Source: Campylobacterales bacterium
GTDB taxonomy: Bacteria; Campylobacterota; Campylobacteria; Campylobacterales; Sulfurovaceae
Length of the DNA: 13,571 nucleotides
Reading direction: 5' to 3'
Assembly (NCBI GenBank): GCA_016937075.1
Contig: JAFGWQ010000006.1
Location: 1 to 13,571 of the forward strand
The notes under the pieces were generated by a model that saw only the letters and a list, made by a program, of their open reading frames with translations, was not told the DNA's origin and made no database searches. The position numbers were made by a program, and so were the translations under genes. Of the stretch, positions 7,137 to 13,571 are shown piece by piece; within the stretch, counting starts at the first letter, position 1; each line of letters opens with the position of its first letter.

Positions 7137-7263
7137 TTTTTTCTTTCTAAAATAATAATATTACTCTTCTTCCATCAATATTTTGAGATAAACAATATGC
7201 CAAATATTTATTTGTTGTTAGCTACTTAATATATTGCCTTATCTGCAAAGAATTATTATTATG

Positions 7264-7269
7264 ATTATA
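7264..7269 (-). promoter_or_regulatory. Candidate -10 element upstream of eptA
   Basis: The 180 bases between eptA and the DUF1882 gene contain one perfect leftward TATAAT (7269-7264). No -35 match is visible, though the upstream bases are AT-rich. Transcription would begin near 7257, giving a leader of about 120 bases. Other content is AT-rich inverted repeats such as CAAATA-TT-TATTTG (7201-7214), with no coding sequence and no convincing terminator. No PmrA-type CTTAAG repeat is seen. Confidence 0.35.
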
Positions 7270-7316
7270 AGCAATAATATATGAAGCGTGATATTGTATT
7301 AAAAAACAGTTAACCA

Positions 7317-7838
7317 TTACTTAATGTGTTGTTTTAGTTCCAAAATCTGATAAGGCAAAGTAACGATATTATAAGCTTCTGGCAGATTCTTGCTTGGCAA
7401 TGTACGCCACTCTACAGGAAGCTTGATAGCTAAAAGATTTGAGATCTTTTCAAGCTTCTCATGTGCTTCTTGTAGTTTGATTTTTGGAGTTGGTATAAAA
7501 ATTTGTAAATGCCTATCGGTTTTACCTTTGAATATATAAAAAGATCTAATATCCATAGAGTTAAAAAGTTGCTTTACCGTATGAAAAAACCTCATTGGCT
7601 CATCGCCTTTATATTCCAAAACTAAGAGATTTGTATAATCATTCTCCAATAACGGGGCGGCTATAATTATCTCTTTTTTTAAATGTTGAGTCAAGACGGT
7701 GTCGTCTAATTTCTCATCTATTCGCTCAAATTTTGCATAAAATGTACGATTGTCAAATGATATTTTTTCAACAATATATGGTCTTTTAATATAATAATGC
7801 GATCTATTGAACCCTAGGGCATCTAAAATAATATTCAA
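7317..7838 (-). CDS. DUF1882-family protein of unknown function
   Basis: This 173-residue soluble protein has no signal peptide or membrane segment. I identify it by its position after glyA and the N-terminal HYYIKRPYIVEK segment (14-25), both features I recall for the DUF1882 family of Campylobacterota. A central hydrophobic-charged region (residues 70-115) includes LLVLEYKGDE and GKTDRHLQIFIPTP, suggesting a compact alpha/beta fold. No catalytic motif is recognisable and I propose no function. The start is TTG at 7838: a TAA codon directly precedes it in frame, no Met follows until residue 82, and AGAGG overlapping the glyA stop lies 5 bases before it. It is the last gene of the cvpA-fur-lysS-glyA operon, so it is probably co-expressed with housekeeping genes. 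Confidence 0.72.
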   Translation of the reverse strand: MNIILDALGFNRSHYYIKRPYIVEKISFDNRTFYAKFERIDEKLDDTVLTQHLKKEIIIAAPLLENDYTNLLVLEYKGDEPMRFFHTVKQLFNSMDIRSFYIFKGKTDRHLQIFIPTPKIKLQEAHEKLEKISNLLAIKLPVEWRTLPSKNLPEAYNIVTLPYQILELKQHIK

Positions 7839-7843
7839 TTAAA

Positions 7844-7848
7844 CCTCT
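7844..7848 (-). promoter_or_regulatory. Ribosome binding site for the TTG start of the DUF1882 gene
   Basis: AGAGG on the minus strand overlaps the glyA TAG stop (7849-7847) and is followed by TTTAA and then TTG. This suggests translational coupling with glyA. Confidence 0.6.
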
Positions 7849-9097
7849 AATAAATAGGTTTTGAGTACATTACAAATTTACCGGCAAGCTCTTTCATCTC
7901 TTCTTTGATCTTGGCGTGCAGCTGTGTATCTTCGATATTGTCTAGTACATCAGCGATTTTATTGGCGATAATTTCAAATTCAGCTTCTTTCATACCTCTG
8001 CTTGTAAGAGCAGGTGAGCCTACACGGATACCGGATGTCACAAATGGGCTGCGAGTTTCCCTCGGGACCGTATTTTTATTGACAGTGATCCCGGCATTGC
8101 CAAGTGCAGCATCAGCATCTTTACCTGAAAACGGTTTATTCAAGAAAGATACAAGCACCAAGTGGTTATCAGTACCATCGGATACTATATCATATCCTCT
8201 TTCCATAAGTATTTTTGCCAGCACAGCAGCATTTACTTTGACTTGTTTTGCATATATTTTCCATTCAGGAGAAAGATTGTGTTTGAAACCTACCGCTTTT
8301 GCTGCGATCACATGCACTAACGGTCCACCTTGGATACCCGGAAATATAGCAGAGTTGATTTTTTTAGCGATCTCTTCATCGTTAGTGAGTATCATTCCGC
8401 CTCTTGGGCCTGCCAATGTTTTGTGTGTAGTGGTTGTTACTATATGAGCATGTGGGAATGGGCTAGGGTGTTCCCCTGCAACTACAAGTCCGGCAATATG
8501 AGCTACATCTGCAAACAATAGGGCATTTACGCTATCGGCTATCTCTCTAAATCTAGCAAAATCAATTTCTCTAGCATATGCCGAAGCACCGCAAACTATG
8601 ATCTTTGGTTGAACTAATTTTGCAATCTCTGCAACTTTATCGTAATTAATACGACCATCAAGCTCAACACCATAAAAAAAACTTTGATAATTCTTACCCG
8701 AAAAACTTACTTTGCTTCCGTGCGTAAGGTGTCCGCCATGACTTAGGTCCATACCAAGTATCTTGTCTCCAGCTTGAAGAAGTGCTGCATAAACCGCACC
8801 ATTGGCTTGACTTCCTGAGTGTGGTTGGACATTTGCATATGAACATCCAAAAAGCTCGCAAGCTCTGTCAATTGCCAGCTGCTCAACTGCATCGGCGTAT
8901 TCACATCCGCCATAATATCTTTTCCCCGGATATCCTTCTGCATATTTATTGGTAAATACGCTGCCCATTGCTTCCATTACTGCCGGATGTGTAAAGTTTT
9001 CACTAGCTATCATCTCTAGGTGATTAGTTTGTCTTTCTAATTCTTGCTCTATAGCATGAAATATTTCAGGGTCAAATTGTTCTATTGCGTAACTCAT
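7847..9097 (-). CDS. glyA: Serine hydroxymethyltransferase
   Basis: GlyA is a cytoplasmic PLP enzyme that interconverts serine and glycine while loading a one-carbon unit onto tetrahydrofolate. The 416 residues match the usual length. Visible motifs are the N-terminal LEMIASENF (27-35), the NKYAEGYPGKRYYGG segment (50-64), PHSGSQAN (92-99), ADVAHIAGL (196-204), and VTTTTHKTLAGPRGG (220-234) with PLP-binding Lys226. GIQGGPL and TSGIRVGSPALTSRG further on are also typical. AAGGA just upstream of the ATG supports the start. The gene begins 21 bases after the lysS stop and precedes the DUF1882 gene, as I recall for C. jejuni and Helicobacter. Nothing is missing or unusual. Confidence 0.97.
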   Translation of the reverse strand: MSYAIEQFDPEIFHAIEQELERQTNHLEMIASENFTHPAVMEAMGSVFTNKYAEGYPGKRYYGGCEYADAVEQLAIDRACELFGCSYANVQPHSGSQANGAVYAALLQAGDKILGMDLSHGGHLTHGSKVSFSGKNYQSFFYGVELDGRINYDKVAEIAKLVQPKIIVCGASAYAREIDFARFREIADSVNALLFADVAHIAGLVVAGEHPSPFPHAHIVTTTTHKTLAGPRGGMILTNDEEIAKKINSAIFPGIQGGPLVHVIAAKAVGFKHNLSPEWKIYAKQVKVNAAVLAKILMERGYDIVSDGTDNHLVLVSFLNKPFSGKDADAALGNAGITVNKNTVPRETRSPFVTSGIRVGSPALTSRGMKEAEFEIIANKIADVLDNIEDTQLHAKIKEEMKELAGKFVMYSKPIY

Positions 9098-9118
9098 GTT
9101 TTTTCCTTCTTTTAAAAT

Positions 9119-10636
9119 TTAATCAATATTTGTTTGCAAAGATGTCTCAGGCCTCATAGCCGGGAATAGAAGCACATCCCTGATAGAATGTTGGTTGGTA
9201 AGCATCATAACAAGTCTATCAACGCCTATTCCTTCTCCTGCTGTCGGTGGCATTCCATAGCTCAATGCTCTTACATAATCTAAGTCCATATGCATAGCTT
9301 CATCGTCTCCCGTGACCTCTTTTGCCGCAACTTGGGCTTTGAATCTTTCGTATTGATCAATAGGGTCATTAAGTTCACTAAATCCGTTTGCTATCTCTTT
9401 GCCGGCGATAAAAAGTTCAAAGCGTTCAGCAATATCAGGATTGGTATCACTTCTGCGAGCAAGCGGAGAGATATCTATAGGAAAATCCGTGATAAAGGTA
9501 GGATTTATCAGTTTGTCTTCTACGAAAGCATCAAAAAGTTCTGCTTGAAGATATCCAAGAGATAAATTTTCATCTACTTTTATGTTATTTGCTTTTAGAT
9601 ATTCCAAAGCTTTTGTTCTGTTTGTTGCAATTTCGCTAGGCACACCGCCTATAGAGGTGAGCGCATCTATATATCCTATTTTGGCAAATGGTGTTTTAAA
9701 ATCTATTTCAAATTCGCCATATGGAAGTTTATTTGGCAAGTTAAGTTCGCCAAACAAATATTCAAACAACTCTTCGGTAATCTCCATTAAGTGAGTGTAG
9801 CGATGATAAGCCCAATAGAATTCTATCATTGTAAATTCCGGGTTATGCGTGTGGTCCATGCCTTCGTTTCTAAAGTTACGATTAATTTCAAAAACTGCAT
9901 CCATACCACCGACTATGAGTCGTTTGAGGTAAAGTTCCGGTGCAATCCTGAGGTACCTTGATACATCAAGTGCATTATGATGCGTGATAAACGGCCTTGC
10001 ATTTGCTCCACCGGGAATAGGGTGAAGCATAGGAGTTTCGACTTCTAAAAATGTTTTACTCTCAAAAAATCTACGTATTAAAGAGACTATACGGCTTCTA
10101 AGCACAAATACATCTTTTACCTCAGGGTTCATGATCATATCTAGATATCTTTGACGATATCTAAGTTCTTGATCTTGAAGACCGTGAAATTTCTCCGGGA
10201 GCGGAGATAGAGTTTTGGTTGTTATTTCAAATGATGTACAATGCAGAGTAAGTTCTCCGGTTTGAGTCACAAAAGGATACCCTGTAGCAGTGACTATGTC
10301 GCCTACTTCTATGAGTTTTTTGATTTTGTTGTAATAACCTTCCGGCAGATCATCCCTGTTGTAATATATTTGCACCATACCTTTGGAGTCTTGGATCTTG
10401 GCAAATGCGGCTTTACCCATTATGCGAAGAAGCTTTATGCGTCCGGTTAGAGTGACGCTCTTTGTTGTATCTTTTCTTTCTCCCTCTTCTAATGTATGAA
10501 GATATCCGTGTGTTTGTAGAAATGTATTAGAATCCATTGAAGGTGTTACAACATTTGGGTATGGATTGATCCCCTCCGATTTTAGTTCATCTGCTTTTTT
10601 GATGCGTTCTTGAATATATGTATTTTCAAATATCAA
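9119..10636 (-). CDS. lysS: Lysyl-tRNA synthetase, class II
   Basis: LysS charges tRNA-Lys with lysine using ATP. The 505 residues fit the bacterial class II enzyme: an N-terminal anticodon-binding OB fold (about 60-142), the class II core with GGANARPF (209-216), motif 2 RNFRNEGMDHTHNPEF (253-268), and motif 3 near the C-terminus, GEGIGVDRLVMMLTN and LLFPAMRP (about 467-494). The start is TTG: a TAG codon immediately precedes it in frame, and AAGGA 7 bases upstream lies in the last codons of fur. The N-terminus IFENTYIQERI fits family members, which argues against starting at the next Met near residue 34. It sits between fur and glyA in the operon. Confidence 0.96.
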   Translation of the reverse strand: MIFENTYIQERIKKADELKSEGINPYPNVVTPSMDSNTFLQTHGYLHTLEEGERKDTTKSVTLTGRIKLLRIMGKAAFAKIQDSKGMVQIYYNRDDLPEGYYNKIKKLIEVGDIVTATGYPFVTQTGELTLHCTSFEITTKTLSPLPEKFHGLQDQELRYRQRYLDMIMNPEVKDVFVLRSRIVSLIRRFFESKTFLEVETPMLHPIPGGANARPFITHHNALDVSRYLRIAPELYLKRLIVGGMDAVFEINRNFRNEGMDHTHNPEFTMIEFYWAYHRYTHLMEITEELFEYLFGELNLPNKLPYGEFEIDFKTPFAKIGYIDALTSIGGVPSEIATNRTKALEYLKANNIKVDENLSLGYLQAELFDAFVEDKLINPTFITDFPIDISPLARRSDTNPDIAERFELFIAGKEIANGFSELNDPIDQYERFKAQVAAKEVTGDDEAMHMDLDYVRALSYGMPPTAGEGIGVDRLVMMLTNQHSIRDVLLFPAMRPETSLQTNID

Positions 10637-10639
10637 CTA

Positions 10640-11098
10640 TTATTCCTTGTTTTTTGTTTGATTTTGGCATGATTGGCATATACCTATGATCTTCATTGTG
10701 TGATCGGTCATTTTAAAATTGAATTTTTTGGCGATTTCTTGTTGTCGTTTTTCTATTATATCATCACAAAATTCTATAATGGCACCGCATTGTTTGCAGA
10801 CAAGATGATCATGATGTTTTTTAAGGCCAAATTCATATTTTTTACCTTGAGCACCGAATGATATAGATGTCACAAGCCCGGCATCTTCCAGTAGTGAGAG
10901 TGTACGATAAACTGTAGCTATCCCGATAGTCATATCGGGGTATTCATTTTTAAGAGCATCATTTATCTCTTCTGGCGTAAAATGTCCATTATTGTCATAT
11001 AAAAATTTGACAATAAGCTCTCTTTGTTTTGTGTATTTAAGTCCACTTTCTTTAATGATGGATTTAAATTTATCAAGCAATACATCATAATCTATCAT
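10640..11098 (-). CDS. fur: Ferric uptake regulator Fur
   Basis: Fur is a dimeric metal-responsive DNA-binding repressor of iron acquisition and oxidative stress genes. The 152 residues begin with a winged-helix domain including LKYTKQRELIVKFLY (20-34) and the recognition helix region IGIATVYRTLSLLEDAGLV (58-76). The dimerisation domain follows, with HHDH (95-98) and two zinc-site pairs, C101-x2-C104 and C141-x2-C144. This Fur pattern, and its place before lysS and glyA as I recall for C. jejuni, favour Fur over PerR or Zur, although paralogues cannot be separated fully by eye. Its ATG overlaps the cvpA stop by four bases (ATGA), with GAGG 5 bases before it. I see no convincing Fur box upstream of cvpA, so autoregulation is not supported here. 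Confidence 0.92.
   Translation of the reverse strand: MIDYDVLLDKFKSIIKESGLKYTKQRELIVKFLYDNNGHFTPEEINDALKNEYPDMTIGIATVYRTLSLLEDAGLVTSISFGAQGKKYEFGLKKHHDHLVCKQCGAIIEFCDDIIEKRQQEIAKKFNFKMTDHTMKIIGICQSCQNQTKNKE
10644..10648 (-). promoter_or_regulatory. Ribosome binding site for the TTG start of lysS
   Basis: AAGGA on the minus strand lies within the final codons of fur, with a 7-base spacer ATAATAG to TTG at 10636. The spacer contains the end of the fur stop codon and an in-frame TAG, so the start cannot lie further upstream. Confidence 0.75.
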
Positions 11099-11685
11099 AT
11101 CATCCTCGTCATGTTGGATTCTTTGTTTTGGTTGTTATCATGCGGTAATTTATAGCTTGGAGTTATGGATGGTTTAAGTGAGTTTAGATTTAATTTCTGT
11201 GGGTCTAGGTGTATTAAAAATGTCCCGGTTTGGATAAGATATGGATATAAAATACTATCATTTGAGTATTTATTTAGCGTATCTTTAAGCAAGGCAATAT
11301 TTGAAAATATTGTTATGATAATGGCAAATATAACAAAATACTTGCCACCGCCAGCAACAAAACCTAAAACATTATTGACTATTCCCAATCCGCTTGCGTT
11401 GATCAATTTGGATAGCAATGTTCCAAATGAAAGTGCACCTATCCAGACAAGCGCCAAGACAGCAAAAAATCCACCCAAAGTCAATAATGTTTTATTCTCT
11501 ATATGAATGATATAATCACTAATGAATGCTGACATTGCAGTGGATAATCTTGAAGCCAAGAATATGCCCAAAACAATACCTATTAGACCAAAAACTTCTT
11601 TAAAAAATCCACCAACAAACCCTTTTATTCCTACTAGAATAACAATAGAGCCTATAATTAAATCAACTCGATTTAACTCTTCCAT
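11095..11685 (-). CDS. cvpA: CvpA-family inner-membrane protein
   Basis: The 196 residues contain about four membrane segments (near 8-26, 29-48, 66-92 and 105-130) and then a hydrophilic C-terminal tail of about 60 residues. The N-terminal VDLIIGSIVILVGIKGFVGGFFKEVFG pattern, with glycines spaced through the first two helices, is typical of CvpA, named for colicin V production in E. coli and linked in some bacteria to envelope stress tolerance. The molecular function is unknown. AAGG 5 bases before the ATG supports the start. It is the first gene of the operon and overlaps fur by four bases; CvpA next to lysS also occurs in Helicobacter from memory. Assignment rests on topology and sequence feel rather than catalytic residues. 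Confidence 0.83.
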   Translation of the reverse strand: MEELNRVDLIIGSIVILVGIKGFVGGFFKEVFGLIGIVLGIFLASRLSTAMSAFISDYIIHIENKTLLTLGGFFAVLALVWIGALSFGTLLSKLINASGLGIVNNVLGFVAGGGKYFVIFAIIITIFSNIALLKDTLNKYSNDSILYPYLIQTGTFLIHLDPQKLNLNSLKPSITPSYKLPHDNNQNKESNMTRMI

Positions 11686-11719
11686 GAAAGCCTTTTGGTT
11701 TGATATATGTAATGGGCGT

Positions 11720-11728
11720 ATTGTATCA
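11720..11728 (-). promoter_or_regulatory. Candidate extended -10 promoter of the cvpA-fur-lysS-glyA operon
   Basis: Reading leftward, TGATACAAT has a TG-n extension and a TACAAT hexamer (11725-11720), about 35 bases before the cvpA ATG. No -35 match is clear; upstream bases are AT-rich and include a second possible -10, TATAAG. The 74-base gap between pilT and cvpA supports a promoter here, but read-through from gatC-pilT is possible. Confidence 0.4.
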
Positions 11729-11759
11729 TCTTATAGTAAAATAAATCTTAGAGATATCT

Positions 11760-12833
11760 TTAGTATAACCCACCAGGCAATAGCTTAAAGAGTTCGTCCG
11801 GCTTGTTTGAATACTGTATAGCATTGTCTTTTGAGATGATCCCTTGCTTGACCAAAGAGACAAGAACCTGTGTTTGTGTTTGCATACCGCTCTCATCTTG
11901 ACCAAGTTGCATTTGTGAATAGATTTGATGAACTTTTTCTTCACGAATCAAGTTGGCTATAGCGTGATTCATTATCATTATCTCTGAAGTTGCTATCCTT
12001 CCGCCTTTGATTTTGGGCACAAGAGATTGGGCAATAACTGCAACTAGTGATGTGGAAAGCATAGCTCTAACTTGCGGTTGTTCTTCACCGGAAAACACAT
12101 CTATGATACGGTTAATGGTGCTTGGTGCCGAATTGGTATGCAGTGTCGCAAATACTAAATGCCCTGTTTCTGCAGCAGTCAAAGCGGCTGCGATCGTCTC
12201 TTTGTCTCTCATCTCTCCGACTAGAATAACATCCGGGTCTTGACGCATTGCATATTTGAGGGCATTGGCAAATGAAGCTGTATCGTTACCGACTTCTCTG
12301 TGGGAAAATATGGATTTTTTATTTGTATGTACAAATTCCACAGGATCTTCAGCGGTGACTATGTGTTTTTGTTCGTATTCATTTATCTCATTAAGCATAG
12401 CTGCGAGTGTAGTAGATTTTCCTGAGCCCGTCGGTCCGGTAACCAAGATTATTCCCTTTTCTCGTTTAATGAGTTTTTTATAAATCGCCGGAGAACCTAG
12501 ATCGTCTAATGATGGAATGATGATAGGAATGGGTCTAAAAGCAGCGCACATTTCTCCTAGAGCATGATAATAGTTAACCCTAAATCGGCCAATACCTTTA
12601 AGTTCGAACGAAAAATCCAATTCATAACTGTCTTCAAAATGTTTTTTTTGTTTATCTGATATAAAAGGAAAGCACATCTCTTCTATATCTTTGCCTGTAA
12701 GTTCCGGAGCATTCATTGATTCAAGTTTTCCGTCTATACGAATGAGAGGCTTTGAGCGGCTAATTAGATGCAAATCTGATGCTTGATGTGTTATTACATC
12801 TTGAAGTAATTGAGATAAATTATGTTCGGACAT
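11760..12833 (-). CDS. pilT: Type IV pilus retraction ATPase PilT
   Basis: PilT is a hexameric cytoplasmic ATPase that drives pilus retraction for twitching and DNA uptake. The 357 residues match the family. Landmarks are the N-terminal ASDLHL (18-23), Walker A GPTGSGKS (133-140), the Asp box TAEDPVEFVH (160-169), Walker B ILVGEMRD (203-210) with catalytic Glu207, and the His box ending in ATLHT (229-233). The PilT signature AIRNLIRE appears as AIANLIRE (291-298), with Ala for the first Arg; this motif and the short N-terminus separate it from PilB. The start is ATG with a modest purine tract (AAAAGAG) before it. It begins 25 bases after the gatC stop and is probably co-transcribed with gatC. 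No other pilus gene is in the window, so its pilus machinery lies elsewhere. Confidence 0.94.
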   Translation of the reverse strand: MSEHNLSQLLQDVITHQASDLHLISRSKPLIRIDGKLESMNAPELTGKDIEEMCFPFISDKQKKHFEDSYELDFSFELKGIGRFRVNYYHALGEMCAAFRPIPIIIPSLDDLGSPAIYKKLIKREKGIILVTGPTGSGKSTTLAAMLNEINEYEQKHIVTAEDPVEFVHTNKKSIFSHREVGNDTASFANALKYAMRQDPDVILVGEMRDKETIAAALTAAETGHLVFATLHTNSAPSTINRIIDVFSGEEQPQVRAMLSTSLVAVIAQSLVPKIKGGRIATSEIMIMNHAIANLIREEKVHQIYSQMQLGQDESGMQTQTQVLVSLVKQGIISKDNAIQYSNKPDELFKLLPGGLY

Positions 12834-12858
12834 GACAGCTCTTTTTTATGTAAAATTG

Positions 12859-13149
12859 TTATTCAATAATAGCAGGCACAACAAAAAAATCATCTTCGCT
12901 TTGCGGAGCATGATCGAGTATGCTTTTTATCACTTCATCTTGCTTGAAAGGCACATCTTCTCTCATCGGCGTACCGCCTGTTAGGGTAGAAAATGATGCA
13001 TCAAGGCCGTTTGTATCAAGCTCGCTTAGATTTTCAACATAAGCTACTATATCAGATAATTGATGAATTATCTCTTCTTTTTTGTTGTCATCAATTCTAA
13101 GATGTGATAGTTTTTCTAGTTTTTCTAAAATTGTGTTATCTATCTGCAC
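12859..13149 (-). CDS. gatC: Aspartyl/glutamyl-tRNA amidotransferase subunit C
   Basis: GatC is the small subunit of GatCAB, which converts Glu-tRNA-Gln or Asp-tRNA-Asn to the amidated forms in bacteria lacking the cognate synthetase. The fold is recognised by ILEKLEKLSHLRI near the N-terminus, the helix ending DIVAYVENLSELDT, and the C-terminal MREDVP segment followed by LDHAPQSEDDFFVVPAIIE. From GTG at 13149 the protein has 96 residues, the usual GatC size. An in-frame ATG at 13185 would add 12 Asn/Lys-rich residues but has no Shine-Dalgarno sequence, whereas AGAGGA sits just before the GTG. gatA and gatB are not here, so the complex is encoded at separate loci. It is followed by pilT in the same direction. 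Confidence 0.88.
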   Translation of the reverse strand: MQIDNTILEKLEKLSHLRIDDNKKEEIIHQLSDIVAYVENLSELDTNGLDASFSTLTGGTPMREDVPFKQDEVIKSILDHAPQSEDDFFVVPAIIE

Positions 13150-13153
13150 ATTT

Positions 13154-13159
13154 TCCTCT
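13154..13159 (-). promoter_or_regulatory. Ribosome binding site that sets the gatC GTG start
   Basis: AGAGGA on the minus strand lies 4 bases before GTG at 13149 (5 counted from GAGG). The longer start at ATG 13185 has no such sequence, and it would lie upstream of the predicted transcription start near 13170. Confidence 0.65.
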
Positions 13160-13176
13160 TTATTTGAAGTTTTATT

Positions 13177-13205
13177 ATTGTACATTAAATTTGTTTAAGA
13201 TATAA
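13177..13205 (-). promoter_or_regulatory. Candidate gatC-pilT promoter
   Basis: Reading leftward, a weak -35 TTATAT (13205-13200) is followed 17 bases later by -10 TACAAT (13182-13177). It would start transcription near 13170, about 20 bases before the GTG start. It overlaps almost completely with the opposing promoter of the reductase gene. Confidence 0.45.
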
Positions 13206-13206
13206 C
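13178..13206 (+). promoter_or_regulatory. Candidate promoter of the ferredoxin-thioredoxin reductase-like gene
   Basis: A weak -35 TTGTAC (13178-13183) is followed by a 17-base spacer and -10 TATAAC (13201-13206). Transcription would start near 13213, leaving a short leader that carries the Shine-Dalgarno sequence. Confidence 0.4.
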
Positions 13207-13223
13207 TTTACGAGATATATACA

Positions 13224-13228
13224 AAGGA
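13224..13228 (+). promoter_or_regulatory. Ribosome binding site choosing among three tandem ATG codons
   Basis: AAGGA is followed by T and then ATG-ATG-ATG at 13230, 13233 and 13236. The gaps are 1, 4 and 7 bases, so only the third ATG has an optimal spacing. Confidence 0.7.
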
Positions 13229-13235
13229 TATGATG

Positions 13236-13571
13236 ATGCAATCGTTAGATATGAGTTCACCTGAATTTCTAGAAGAGATGGAAAAAACAAAACAATTTAC
13301 AGATAAAGTTTGCTCTCAATTTGGCTTCGTTTATCATCCCAATGAAGATGTAAACGAAGGGGTTACTATGGGACTCGCAAGACATAAACTGCTTTACGGA
13401 AAAAGATTTTGCCCATGTTTTATGGTAGTAGAAGAAGACGGTAAACATAAAAGTGCGGATAATCGTACCTGTCCGTGTAAACCCGCACTTGAGCATGAAA
13501 TCCCAGAGGAAGGCAAATGTCATTGCGGCATATTTTGTACCCCCGAATATGCCAAGGCAAATCAAAATTAA
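13236..13571 (+). CDS. Ferredoxin-thioredoxin reductase catalytic-chain family protein
   Basis: Plant and cyanobacterial homologues pass electrons from ferredoxin through a [4Fe-4S] cluster beside a redox disulfide to reduce thioredoxin. The 111 residues (from the third ATG) carry the family signature CPC (59-61), CPC (79-81), CHC (95-97). By family analogy Cys59, 79, 81 and 95 bind the cluster, and Cys61 and Cys97 form the disulfide. The spacers are 17 and 13 residues against 16 and 8 in spinach, and there is an extra Cys at 101. GLARHKLLYGKRFCPC (46-61) also fits the family. No signal peptide or membrane segment is present, so it is cytoplasmic. The variable chain of plant enzymes is not visible, so it may work alone or with another partner, as in archaeal and anaerobe homologues. 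It is divergent from gatC, and its stop codon ends the window. Confidence 0.87.
   Translation: MQSLDMSSPEFLEEMEKTKQFTDKVCSQFGFVYHPNEDVNEGVTMGLARHKLLYGKRFCPCFMVVEEDGKHKSADNRTCPCKPALEHEIPEEGKCHCGIFCTPEYAKANQN

Noticed and set aside
7137..7316. A PmrA-like operator or a terminator between the DUF1882 gene and eptA
   Set aside because: No CTTAAG direct repeat is present. The inverted repeats are short and AT-rich without a following T run of convincing strength.
7420..7630. The central part of the DUF1882 protein (GKTDRHLQIFIPTP) as a primase-like nucleotidyltransferase motif
   Set aside because: A single His-containing strand is not enough; no pair of acidic metal-binding residues in the expected order could be identified.
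7905..8447. A 180-codon plus-strand open frame opposite glyA
   Set aside because: It is antisense to a highly conserved gene. Its hydrophobic composition is what results from reading that strand, and it resembles no family I know.
8743..8943. A 66-codon open frame on the minus strand inside glyA
   Set aside because: It lies wholly within glyA in another frame on the same strand, has no recognisable protein features, and glyA is unmistakable.
13150..13185. ATG at 13185 as the start of gatC
   Set aside because: It has no Shine-Dalgarno sequence, adds an Asn/Lys-rich tail not usual in GatC, and would lie before the predicted transcription start.

Overview
The window is an ordinary core-genome segment of an AT-rich member of the Campylobacterota (the former Epsilonproteobacteria). 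The best evidence is gene order. From memory, Campylobacter jejuni has fur, lysS, glyA, a DUF1882 gene, a SPOR-domain gene and aroE in that order, and parts of the block recur in Helicobacter. Here the same block reads leftward, with cvpA, pilT and gatC upstream. The extra trpE and the ferredoxin-thioredoxin reductase homologue suggest a free-living relative (Sulfurimonas, Sulfuricurvum or Arcobacter type) rather than a host-adapted Campylobacter or Helicobacter. The genus call is inference.

Layout. Bases 24-2323 read rightward: cmoA (tRNA wobble-uridine modification), then a 19-20% G+C intergenic stretch with four DnaA-box-like sequences, then a class II DAHP synthase gene with a near-perfect sigma70 promoter. 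Bases 2324-2536 separate convergent genes and hold a decayed palindromic repeat and a candidate terminator hairpin. From 5473 down to 2537 a leftward three-gene unit encodes a SPOR-domain membrane protein, TrpE and AroE. An EptA-type phosphoethanolamine transferase gene (7136-5547) sits between this unit and the next. From 11685 down to 7317 a tight leftward operon runs cvpA-fur-lysS-glyA-DUF1882. gatC-pilT (13149 down to 11760) form another leftward pair. A divergent gene at 13236-13571 encodes a ferredoxin-thioredoxin reductase catalytic-chain homologue and ends at the window edge.

Function. AroG, AroE and TrpE cover the first committed step of the shikimate pathway, an intermediate step and the branch to tryptophan, and they face each other across the 2324-2536 gap. 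GatC, LysS, CmoA and GlyA serve translation and one-carbon supply. Fur is the iron regulator. SPOR, CvpA, EptA and PilT are cell-envelope or surface functions.

Translation starts are a recurring theme. trpE, the DUF1882 gene and lysS begin with TTG, each with a Shine-Dalgarno sequence overlapping or lying inside the 3' end of the gene before it. Shine-Dalgarno placement also moves the likely starts of aroG, gatC and the reductase gene inside their longest open frames. I found no CRISPR array, tRNA, rRNA, insertion sequence, prophage or clearly undescribed system. The most interesting non-coding signal is the TTCAC-core cluster at 760-916.
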